Shown here in pieces: positions 11,240 through 20,491 of a stretch of DNA of 32,429 bases. This DNA comes from Byssochlamys sp. IMV 00236 (lineage: Eukaryota > Ascomycota > Eurotiomycetes > Eurotiales > Thermoascaceae): contig MSJH02000073.1 of the NCBI GenBank assembly GCA_001931875.2, forward strand, positions 1-32,429, in the 5' to 3' direction. The translations under genes were made by a program, and so were the position numbers. Under the pieces are notes generated by a model. That model made no database searches and was not told the DNA's origin. It saw only the letters and a list, made by a program, of their open reading frames with translations. Each line of letters opens with the position of its first letter. Positions within the stretch are counted from its first letter, which is position 1.

Positions 11240-11500
11240 ATCCCACTTTATGTAAACATCAGAAGATACGGGTTTAGCTGATTTGATGGCCACTAGCACT
11301 CAATTTTGTCATCTATAGTCCTCTAATGCTTCCCTTGACTGTAGACTAGAGCAATTCAATAGGGACACCGTGGCAAATATGTGGTCCTTCGTCTATGTGC
11401 GCCTATATAGCTCTGAACTTTAGAAGTGCTATGAATGACACCTCTCAAGGGCTCAATGTCTAGTCTTTTCTTCTTAATAGACTTGAGTTATCACTTTCTT
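11240..11500 (-). pseudogene. Decayed Tc1/mariner-superfamily transposase fragment
   Basis: Reading the minus strand from about 11457 down to 11330 gives a peptide with GVIHSTSKVQSYIGAH, then TTYLPRCPY, a stop, then IALVYSQGKH and another stop. This resembles the catalytic C-terminal part of Tc1/mariner DDE transposases, where a MDNxxIH-type motif is followed by a helix, YLPPYSPxLNPIE and FWS-K. The order and spacing match apart from a short deletion at the SPxLNP site, where the last catalytic acid would lie, and the second Asp motif is also damaged. Stops and missing residues show that it is dead. Boundaries are approximate and no terminal inverted repeats were identified. Confidence 0.4.
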
Positions 11501-12798
11501 TTTGCATATGGCTCCAGATGTAGTTACAGTAATGTCCTTGTTTGAAGGAATAACTTGCTTTAGCCGGTGATTCTTTCTTTAATCTGTGAAAGTTTATGTG
11601 AATATGCATGTTGAAACTTGTTGATTCAACCATCAGGGTAAGAATATACAGAGGAACTGGTATGCGTAGTTGGTAATTTAACTAGATCAAATTTGGCCGA
11701 GAGTGCGCAGCATTTCATAAGCGATACGCTTAGGCAATTTGAATCAACAACAAATAAATATGTATAAATCAACATTCTATGACACTGTAAAGAAGCAGGG
11801 GGCCTGTGATATAAAAGAAATACAGCGCATCACCACGCTTGATGAATCTAGCATCCTGAGTCTTACCAAATGAGATTATATTAAACTATGTTTAGCTGCC
11901 ATTCCAGTTACCTGGACCTAGCGCCACCAAATGATCACAGATCTTGAGCTAGTCACGGTAGTTCATGTGAGTTCGTTTTCAGTATGTTTTATGAAAGCAT
12001 ATGCCCTCGTATATATTCTAGTTCTAGAGCAGATCAGCATCACTAAGCAACTAGGATGCGAGATGAATGCATCACCAAGGCTGGGAAACCATATTGAGAA
12101 TGAAAGGTACTTTTTTAAGTCTTGTATTATGCCTGAGTTATAATAATAAAGGAGTATATTAACAATTTGCAATACATGTGAAAAAATAAGTAAACAGGTT
12201 AAGGGGGTAGACTGAATGTCACAAGCATAATGATAGAGTGATATCTCACAAAGTTTTGTAAAGGAAGGATATATACTACAAGAAGGTTTGTATCATAATA
12301 CAAAGAAACTTCCCAAAGCAGACACGTCCTCCCTAAAGATAACCTTTTTCATGTCATCTTGTCTTCCTTTGGTGTCACAATATATATAGCAAGTAATTAA
12401 AAGAGAAACTCAAAAACGGGAATAAGGCAATTTTAGGTCATATCCGTGGGCTTTCAAGCTGTGCTTTTCACAGGAGGGCGGCCGCTTATACTAAGCATGT
12501 TTCTCACTGTTCTCTAGCTGATGACTGTTTTTTAAAGGGCAGCAAAATAAGACATCTCACATATTTAATTTAATAAATGTATGCATTTTTAGACTATCAA
12601 TTTATCTTTATTCGAATTCATGGGACATTGCACAGCTGATGGTCATTCATCATTACCATAGCCTTAATTTAGACTCAGTATTCAACATATCTTCTAGAGT
12701 TATCTACTTGCACAGACTTTGTTATAATAAACAAAACTTGTTGGTGGTAGTGCAGTTCTTATTTTACAAAAATCAAAACAAATCGGGAAAATGATGTA

Positions 12799-12956
12799 CT
12801 CAGTCGGCCAATTAATATATTTGATTCGGCAAAATGAAACTATATGCACCATCTTAGTCTACGTTAAACAAACTTGTGCTTCTCCTGGTTTAACAAAAAT
12901 AAAGGCCCTTAATCCGGCAATCATACGGACGCCTTCATTATCCAGATTGGGTAATG
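12799..12956. mobile_element. Possible pogo/Fot1-like miniature element
   Basis: The right end (12908-12950) carries three ATCCGG-like units in close succession (AATCCGGCAAT, ATACGGACG, TTATCCAGATT). The left end has GATTCGGCAAAAT and CAGTCGGCC. Tandem ATCCGG-type units are common in terminal repeats of pogo/Tigger/Fot1-type elements. TA dinucleotides flank both proposed ends (12797-12798 and 12957-12958), matching the TA target duplication of this group. The two ends are only weakly complementary, so this is a tentative, probably degenerate, non-autonomous copy. Confidence 0.25.
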
Positions 12957-13906
12957 TAAAACCCTATTTTAAACAGATCTAGCCTCATTTATTTTTATGT
13001 TGCTTCGTGTGTGTAAACTAGAGTTAAATAGTTGCACCAGCACTGTTACAGCTTGGCATTAAGACCTTCAATCTCACCAAGCAAGCATACTTCTATTTCG
13101 TGCTTGTGACATTTGCTTATACTTGGCTATCTTTGAGCAACATTTTACAATGTTACTGGGAGTAACTGTATAATTTGACATGATATATTTTCACTGAGTA
13201 CGTCATTAGTAAGCAATTACTGCGCCAAGTCTAATGCAAGTATCACCATTACTATTCTCAAATAGGTGCATTGCTTCCGAAAAGTAAAGTTGCACATGGT
13301 GAATGGCAATGTTGCCTTTTCATTTAACAGATGCAAAATATTTGTGTGTGCAACTTCTCCCTTTTTCTTGTTCTTAAAAGTTGTACCCCATGAGCTAAAC
13401 GTACTATGTTCTTTTTCAGCGTCGATACAATAACGATCTAAAAGTTAGATTATGTAAAACCTGATTTTTTTTAAAAAAAATAATATGGTTTACTATCATT
13501 ACTAAAAAACCCAACCTTATTGATTAAACTCATGAACACAAGTCTAACATTTCTTCTTCAAATCTAAAGTAGAAGTGGGTTCATCCTTTCAGTATCTGAC
13601 AATCAGAACATCAAAAGCAGGAGTACAGCTTAGATTTATTCTCAAAATCGCTGTTCTCTTTTTCTTCAATCTACTTTATTCTTGAGAAATGCAGGCTGAT
13701 ATTCCCAGACTATGCATAAAAGCATGATTTCATATATCAAACAGATACAAACTTGTATGACAAATGAACCCTGATAAAATGTGTTAACAAAATGACCAAC
13801 GAAGGCCGAGACATTTGTGTAACACTGATCTCCAGGCACAGACACAGAGTGAGAGAAAAAATTTTTTTCAGCCTCTTTTACATTTTGCAACAACAACAAC
13901 AACAAG

Positions 13907-14405
13907 ATGGGAAACGTAAGAGACAAGAATATTCTTTTGAAGGTCACATGACTAAACATTACGAATAGGGAGCCAAGGCTCAAATGAAGCGTGAGCGTAA
14001 TGCCAAGCAGAATCAAAAGAAGGACGGTGCATCTCAATTGAAAGCTGTCAGTTTCAAAAAGCAATGTTCATAAACTGCGCTGTACTCATTGTTATTTATT
14101 AGAATGCTGCTGCCAAAAACATCATTTGCAAGACTTGTTTCCAAACTTTTCTCTGCACATCTCGGGAAAAGGCGTAAGTTTGATTCACATGTGTCAATCT
14201 CTAGTGTTTACTTTTTTTTTATGTAGTTTGACTGAACATGCTCAAAACAAGCATAACAAGACGATGAAGGAGTGTTTTCCTGGTAAGTTTACTGTTTGTT
14301 GTCAGTTACAGTGCTTTAACAAGTATATACTAGATTATGTTCCTCCCAGTTAAAGCTCAAGAATATAACATCTATCATCATATACGCATCTTATCTATTA
14401 CATAA
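13907..14405 (+). CDS. Small C2H2 zinc-finger protein (4F5/zf-met2, At2g23090-like)
   Basis: Five tiny exons, 13907-13915, 13969-14046, 14103-14173, 14227-14282 and 14350-14405, join to 89 residues. The product begins MGNGAKAQMKRERNAKQNQ, the Gly-rich, Lys/Arg/Asn-rich start seen in 4F5/SERF-type and At2g23090-like proteins. A single zinc finger follows: CKTCFQTFLC, then HAQNKH, with CxxC and HxxxxH spacing, and then the typical ECFP. The first exon is only 9 nt (Met-Gly-Asn). The second intron uses a weak GTCAGT donor. The last 18 residues are not family-like, so the final intron (14283-14349) or the 3' end may be wrong; without removing that intron the frame stops at 14353. A run of CAA repeats (13887-13905) leads directly into the start codon. 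Its role in fungi is not established. Confidence 0.75.
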
Positions 14406-14545
14406 TTCTCTTAGAAATAAAAAAAAGTTGTTAACATTACTCTTTAATGGAGAGAGAAAAAAAAGGAGGGGAAAAAATACACAATATGAATTAATAAGAA
14501 ATTGTTGCTTTATGTAATTCTACAAATGATAAGGGGAAAATATGC

Positions 14546-15785
14546 TTAGAGCAAGACAAGGGCAGCAGCAGCAGCAGCGACACCCAAACCGACAGCGCTG
14601 GAAGAAACGGAGGAAGCACCTGAGGTAGAGGCAACGTTGGCAGCAATAGGTTGGCTACCGGCAGGAGCAGCATCAGCAGCAGGGGCAGCAGGAGCAGCAG
14701 GAGCGGCAGCATCGGCGGCAGGAGCATTAGAGTCTAAGCGGATGGTAGTGGTGCCAGGAGCATCAGCGGTAGTGGTGGAAGTGGTAGTGTTGGTAGGGAC
14801 GGTAGCATTGTCCTTGTACATGGTGACGTTGTTACAGATACCGACAGGAACCAAAGTGTAAGCCTTTTGAAGAGTAGGTGTAATACGGATGGCAGCATCA
14901 ACTGTCTTTTCGTAGAGATCGTGTTCAAGAGAGATACCACCGACCTTGGCATGCTTAGCTTCTTGAGCCCACTTGGTGACATTACCATCGATCCAGGATT
15001 CCTTGAAGCTGTGAGGGTTGGAAGCAGCAGCCCAATCATTTGTGTCGTAGTTCCAGATGACAGGGATGAAACCAAGAGCAGCAGCAACATCACGGACACG
15101 GTTATCGATATCACCATAGGGAGGTCTAAAGTACTTGGGAGCGACACCAGTGACTTCCTTGATGGCCAATTCGTTCCACTTGAGTTCAGCAACGATTTGT
15201 TCGTTGGTGAGACTGGTCATGTAGCTATGAGACCAGGTGTGCATGGCAATTTCGTGTCCGGACTTGTAAGCGCGCAAGGCATATTCGGGGAACTTGACAA
15301 CTTGTCCACCGACCATGAAGAAGGTTGCCTTGACATTGATCTTGTCCAAGTAATCGTAAAGTTTGGGACTGAATTCGGATGGTCCATCATCGTAAGTAAG
15401 AGCCCATTGACCCTTGGGACATTGGTAGAGGTCGTCCTTGCCGAAACAACCAGTGAAGGTCCAGTCACAGTAAGGATCTTGACCTTCGACTTCAGGCTTA
15501 GGTCCTAAAGGAAAAATGGGATCAGCAATTATTCAAAATAATTTTGGTATTTTTACCTTCGCCGTTGCCAACCTTGTACACGGGAGCCTTGGTGACATTG
15601 GCACTCTTGATCAACTCGAGCCATTCAGGCTTGGGAGTGGGAACACTTCCGGGCTCAGGGAAAGTTTCAGTGAATTTGAAGGTGGATGGTGTAGTGGTTG
15701 TCTTTGTTCCTGAAGTGTGTGCTCCAGGATGAGCATTGACAATAGCGAGGGCAACGGAAGCAAGAACAAAGAGTTGTTGATACAT
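14546..15785 (-). CDS. Secreted, GPI-type chitin deacetylase
   Basis: Carbohydrate esterase family 4 enzyme that removes acetyl groups from nascent chitin to make chitosan, a major wall polymer in Mucorales. Exons 15785-15557 and 15504-14546 give 395 residues. A signal peptide spans about residues 1-18. The NodB domain shows TYDDGP (113-118; catalytic and metal Asp), HTWSH (165-169; metal His), RPPYGD (202-207), DTNDW (229-233) and a late LEHD with His about 270. NxT sequons are present. The C-terminus is an Ala/Pro/Thr/Ser-rich spacer followed by a small-residue, hydrophobic tail ending in ALVLL, consistent with a GPI-anchor signal and wall-side membrane anchoring. A TATATAAAA box on the same strand lies at about 15848-15856. 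The intron is 52 nt. Codon bias creates long antisense frames over this gene, which are not real. Confidence 0.95.
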
Positions 15786-15847
15786 TTGAAAAGGAAAGGA
15801 AAGGAAAGGGATGTAGACTCAATATGAAAGAGAAAATAAAACAGGTC

Positions 15848-15856
15848 TTTTATATA
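15848..15856 (-). promoter_or_regulatory. TATA box of the chitin deacetylase gene
   Basis: On the minus strand the sequence reads TATATAAAA, about 65 bp upstream of the start codon at 15785. A purine-rich leader containing AAGGAAAGG repeats (minus strand pyrimidine tract) lies between them. The position fits a core promoter for a strongly expressed wall enzyme. Confidence 0.6.
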
Positions 15857-16960
15857 CACTTTATGAAGTGTGGCACAAGGTGAATTCTAAGAAAGCGCGC
15901 TTCGTCTGGTCAAGATATTTTTGGATTAGGGTGAAACAAGACGGATGCCCAATGCCAACTCATTGCAGCGATCAACTCTATTTGTAGATAGAAAGAGGTT
16001 TACAGCTAGTAAAAACTCGAGAATTACATCCAAAATAATACATTCATTTCCCGTGGCTCGTGTATATGATCCGATTTAAGAAGACATAAACAGTGGAGTT
16101 GATCTCATCACTGCTAGTTTTCTCTATGAGACTTCATTTACGCAGAATGCTTACATCATACGTGGGGGCGGGTTCTCCAGTAAAAGGATGAGGATAAGCA
16201 GATAAAAAGAAAGAAGAAAAGACAGAGAAAAAGATGGATAAATGGCACATTCAACTCGGTTTCTGCTCTTTCCATTGTTTCTTTGAATTAATTGCAATTC
16301 CTTTCTGAGCTTTCAATTTGAATGTCCGATAATAAATCAAAAATAAGGCACGCTTTAATTGACAAGGAAGAAATGAAAGACGTTTTTGCAATGTCACTTT
16401 TATTATTTGTATCTGAGCTGTGACTTTGTATAAATTGTTACTTAGGACAACTTAACTTGCAAACATGACTTGTGTTAAAGAGTCATTGATGAATCAAGCT
16501 TTTTTTTTTTTTCTTTTATTATCCAAATTTCTCTCATTGTCATTCATTTCTTCTTTTACACTTGACTATGCTTATGAAAAGTCACTCTCTTTTTTGAGTC
16601 AGAACGTCAACAATCAACCATTCAACTTGAACTTTCATTTCAAAGGAAAAAGGAAAAAAGTAAGAAAGAGAGAGAAAAAGAAAGAAATATACACTACACG
16701 CACACTAAGAGCATAATAGACGCGATTTAATATGAAAGTATATAAAATATACCAAGCAGAAAAAAAAAAGAGATAACACTTGGTATATCAGAAAAAGTTA
16801 TTTGCTCTACTATATTTCCGTTCTCATACAAATCATTGGGGGTGTTAAGGACTATAAACAGTCACAACCCAAAAAAACCCTTCCCGTCATTTCTGCCTAG
16901 ATTCCCGCTAATAACCACAACAAGATTTTTTTTTCTTGCTTTGTAGGAAATCCCCTTGCA
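15857..16960. other. Divergent intergenic tract, chitin deacetylase to PDX1
   Basis: About 1.1 kb without a supportable gene. It should hold the upstream regulatory region of the chitin deacetylase (left) and of PDX1 (right). It is AT-rich with several purine runs (16195-16235, 16645-16690), a T-run at 16500-16512 and an isolated GC-rich patch (GTGGGGGCGGG, about 16162-16172) that could be a C2H2-factor site. A short frame at 16465-16716 has no protein-like composition. Confidence 0.5.
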
Positions 16961-18422
16961 ATGTACCGCATCAACCGTTTGAACAAGATTATCAAAGTAT
17001 CAGGTATAACTTAATGCACGCGTATATATTTGTGTGTACTGACTTGTGTGTTTTTAGGCTTCCATACTTTGGCACCATGTTCAGCCATTAGTCGATTTAA
17101 CTTACCTGCCATGAGTCCTACAATGACTGAAGGCACGATTCACAAGTGGAAAAAGCAAGAAGGCGAGACATTTTCAGCAGGTGATGTCCTTTTAGAATTG
17201 GAAACGGATAAAGCACAAATTGATGTTGAAGCTCCTGAAGACGGCGTGTTGGCCAAGATTATTGTAAGTATAAAGAAAATAGGGCTCTATTTTTGTATTA
17301 ATGGGAGTTTTTCTTTTAAGCTCAAGGAAGGTAACAAGGCGCCTGTGAATACGTTGATTGCCCTTATTGCAGAAGAAGGGGATGATCTTTCAAATATCGA
17401 AATTCCAGAGGAAGAAAAAGAAGCTCCTGCAGCCAAAGTAGAAGAAAAAGAACAAGGTAAAAAAAAAAAAGTAAATAATAAAATTATGAAAAGCTTATTG
17501 TAATCTGTAGAGAACAAGAAGGCTCCTGAAGCAAGCAAGGGACCTGCCGTATCACCTATTTCGCATCATGATATTGATACCAAGCAACTTAAAAAGCCAC
17601 TGTCTCCTGCTGTTTTAAGTTTAGTCTTAAAGTATGGCATCAAGGATGTGGGTAGCATTAAGCCATCGGGATATGGTGGCCGTATCTTGAAGGGTGATGT
17701 ACTTGCTCATCTTGGATTGATTGCTCCTAAACCTGCTCCTCAGCCCAACTTTACAGCAGCTCCTCCTCGAGATCAGATTGTGTTTGCAAAGGTAGTACAT
17801 GATGACATAAAAGGAGAATCTTTTTTTTTGTTAATTTTTTGTACTATAGTCACTCAAGGAGGAGAAGAAGGAAGGGGAGAAGAAAGAAGACAAGGCTTCT
17901 AAGTTTATAAGTAAACAAATAGCCGTGGATAAAGTGCAGATGGATGGTAAATAAACATAATAAATATAAATAAATAATACTAACCTTACTACAGTAACTG
18001 AATTCATTCACATGGCTGCTGAACGTGCAGTTAAGGATATTGAAAAGAAAGAGTTAAAGGGAATAATAGTAAAGAAGAAGACGAAGGATGAATGGAAGTA
18101 AGTTGAACGATTAAAAAAGGAAATTACCTAAAAGAAGAATAGGGTATTCCATTTAGCTGAGCCTAGATATGATTTCATTATGGATCGTTATGAACCTAGA
18201 GCGTATACATTAAAGGTAGATGTGATGGAAGGAAAGGGAACCAAATCGAGTAAGGATCAAGAAATGATTGATTTGATTGGCTATCTTGGAGGACAAGAAA
18301 AGGCGAAAGAAGATAAAAATAGAGTACAAGTTAAATTGGATGGAACGGATGCCAAGGCGAATGAATTCCTTGATCGAATTGAATTTTATGTTGAACATCC
18401 TGATGAGTTGGTGCTACCTTAG
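16961..18422 (+). CDS. PDX1: Pyruvate dehydrogenase complex protein X (E3-binding protein)
   Basis: Mitochondrial structural subunit that anchors dihydrolipoamide dehydrogenase to the E2 core. Seven exons: 16961-17003, 17058-17263, 17321-17456, 17511-17791, 17850-17946, 17995-18097 and 18167-18422, giving 373 residues. A basic presequence precedes a lipoyl domain (about 28-100: [13 protein letters not shown], with the lipoylated Lys66 in [10 protein letters not shown]). An acidic Lys/Glu/Pro/Ala linker and a peripheral-subunit-binding domain (about 159-195: [26 protein letters not shown]) follow. The C-terminal part lacks the HxxxD active-site motif of acyltransferases and is too short to be one, so this is protein X and not E2. 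For exon 7 the nearer TAG acceptor leads to an immediate stop; the CCTAG at 18162-18166 keeps the frame ([14 protein letters not shown]). Confidence 0.9.
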
Positions 18423-19606
18423 TCATGTATACAGCAACACATGGATAAATAAAGCGTACGGATAAATTTATACATATATTTATCGACACAACCTCAGAAA
18501 TAGCCACAGCACAGCACATTTTTATTTTTACTTTCCGCACACATTTTTATTTTTTTTGAAAATAAGGGCCTACACTGATGTAACGGGTACTTGTTAAGGT
18601 TGTCCATTGATATAAAGTATGAATATATCATAATTGCACTTGAGAATCTTGATTAAACTGACAACTTAAGATTAGAATAAAGACATTTCTTTTTATCTCT
18701 TTCTTGTTGAAACATAAGCCAAGATGACGACTTTATAAAGTCATGTTTAGCGTGACGCTACACATTGAAAAGATTTGTTGGACGACATCATAGGTTATTA
18801 GCTTCTTCTTGTGGATTTCCTTGTGTGCGTAGTGTACACCAAAATATAATAGTTCTTTGGAATCTACACAATAAATACCTCATATACTCATTCTCTCTCT
18901 TTAAGGTTCTATTGAACATGTAAGGCACTGCTTACAAGAATCATGGTCTAATGCTGAGTATTTAAGCAACAGGTTTTATTTTAATGATAAAGTCCCCACG
19001 AAATCAAAGCTGAAGGAAAAGTGCTGTCATTTTTCTGGGACTTAAACCACAGACATATCAAGAAAAGAGTGGAGCAACTACAAAAGAATGCGTGAATTAA
19101 GCTATCAACTCAGAAAGGACATATCCGCGGTATAAGGAGCCAAAAAAAAAATTGTATGACCATCATAAGGATCAAATATTAAGTCAATCGTGATCAAATT
19201 CATGGTTTCTATATAATTATAATTATGAACATATATTGCAGATACATGTATTATTGACACATTTGCGGAGAGAATTTCAATATTTCTATAAAAAGTAATT
19301 TATTTGTGTGGCGCAACTGAAGTCAGATTGATATCACGGTTTTCATTGTGATGCATAGAAATGCCCCGATCCTTTCTTTCTTAATCATCCCATTTTTTTA
19401 TTGTTTATCCTCTCTCTCCTTTTTTGCTTTTAGTGCAGAAAATGTATTTTAATATTTATCAGGGCACGTGTTTATATTTGTCGATCAAATGCGTTTATAC
19501 ACGTGATGTATATAAGTGTTTATTATTATTATACACATAAATAAAAGAAGGGGAATGCATTATATAAAATGTTTGTATGTACAGATGCGCTTAAAAAAAT
19601 CTACTA
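18423..19606. other. Convergent intergenic tract, PDX1 to cyclin
   Basis: About 1.2 kb between two converging genes, unusually long compared with the other convergent gaps here (7-140 bp). No coding region or tRNA-like fold was seen. Near the right end are two perfect CACGTG E-boxes (19465-19470 and 19500-19505), followed by TATATAAG at 19509-19516. This is a promoter-like arrangement with no recognised gene to its right on the plus strand. Confidence 0.5.
19465..19516 (+). promoter_or_regulatory. Paired CACGTG E-boxes followed by a TATA-like motif
   Basis: Two palindromic CACGTG sites start 35 bp apart, and TATATAAG follows 4 bp after the second. CACGTG is the preferred site of fungal bHLH factors such as Pho4 and Cbf1. 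The cluster lies about 90 bp beyond the 3' end of the minus-strand cyclin gene, so rightward transcription from here would run antisense to it. Function is inferred from sequence only. Confidence 0.35.
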
Positions 19607-20269
19607 TTAATAATATGTATTCATTATCCTTGAAGCAGCTAATGCAGACACAGAAGATGACCAACTGAGAATAGGTTTACATAATATTTGGGAATTGGAT
19701 GATCTAGATTTCTTTTGGTAATAATATACTTCCTCCTCTTCTTCTAAACTTCTCTTTTGTGTCACTGGCATTAAAAATAAGGACCATAATTGCTGACATT
19801 GCATTGTCCACTGATAAAATTGGTGTTGTGAGATACAAATATTGTAATCAAGTGCAGATAAAAATTCAGCTTCCATTCTATTTAATTCCTTGATCGGAAT
19901 TCCTGATACACTTGACCAAGTCTAAAACAATCAATTTAATTTTCTTTCCTTTTTTATTTATATATAAATCATGATTACCTTATTTGTAAATGTACTATCC
20001 TCCAAGTATTTATTAGCCAAGATGAGTGCGGTAGTAAATAATCTTATTTCTGATCCAATAGAAAGGTCGATATGAGGATAAGCTGACCTTAGACGATGGA
20101 TATAATAGAGTGCGACTAGGATGCATGTACAGCTTATTTGTGTTGCTTTTAATACTTTTTGTATAAATTGTCTTGATTTGCTTATATTTAATGTCCAAAT
20201 GGTGGGTAATATTACTGTACAAAATTCAGTCAATTGAGAACTGTCTGTTATTGAAAGAATAGAAGTCAT
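19607..20269 (-). CDS. PHO80-like (Pcl-type) cyclin
   Basis: Cyclin of the Pho80/PCL group, which in yeast activates the kinase Pho85 in phosphate, glycogen or cell-cycle control. Exons 20269-19979 and 19921-19607 give 201 residues. The cyclin box shows a conserved pattern: TQISCTCILVALYYIHRLR, then RLFTTALILANKYLEDSTF, then NKTWSSVSGIPIKELNRME and FLSALDYNICIS. This NKxWxxVSGIxxKELNxMExEFLxxLDY run is typical of the PHO80 family. The C-terminus is a short Ser/Glu-rich tail. The chosen start is the internal ATG at 20269, because a TATAAATA box (20314-20321) lies inside the 26-residue extension that an upstream ATG would add. It is divergent from the FERRY3-like gene across 222 bp. Confidence 0.9.
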
Positions 20270-20313
20270 TTTAAGAATAAATAAAAAGAAAAAAAGAAAA
20301 AGAAAAGCAGGGC

Positions 20314-20321
20314 TATTTATA
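20314..20321 (-). promoter_or_regulatory. TATA box of the cyclin gene
   Basis: Minus-strand TATAAATA, 45 bp upstream of the start codon chosen at 20269, with a pyrimidine-rich leader (minus strand) between. It supports the shorter N-terminus over the ATG at 20347. Confidence 0.5.
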
Positions 20322-20491
20322 CTTCTATTTTTTAAAGTAGATCCCATCGGACTTGTTTAATGACAACTTTTTTTTTTTTAAAGTTACAATATATAAGTCC
20401 TCTCCCTTAACCCTTTTTTGACAACATCCTTCCTATCCTCCCAAATGGATTTTTTTTTTTTTTTTTTTTTTTCCTTTTTTCTTTCTTTAAA

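Larger units (their letters stand above)
9058..13906. other. Gene-poor tract of about 4.8 kb
   Basis: No intact gene was found. On the left it includes the presumed promoter and leader of the membrane-protein gene (TATA-like motif 9221-9227). The rest is AT-rich with many stop codons in all frames and only short chance ORFs (for example 11931-12143 and 12791-12982). It contains a decayed Tc1/mariner-like transposase on the minus strand (about 11240-11500) and a possible pogo-type miniature element (12799-12956). A homopolymer A run lies at about 10450-10467. A NotI site with surrounding GC (12478-12486) is isolated. I saw no tRNA-like cloverleaf. Confidence 0.55.

Noticed and set aside
13666..14064. 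Minus-strand frame of 132 codons, hydrophobic and Leu-rich
   Set aside because: It overlaps the zinc-finger gene and reads its CAA repeats as a leucine run; no recognisable family.
14867..15508. Long plus-strand frame of 213 codons over the chitin deacetylase gene
   Set aside because: It is antisense to a gene with all CE4 motifs, and its composition is explained by codon bias of the sense gene.
16465..16716. Plus-strand frame of 83 codons upstream of PDX1
   Set aside because: Dominated by T-run and purine-run low complexity (Phe and Lys/Arg runs); no support.
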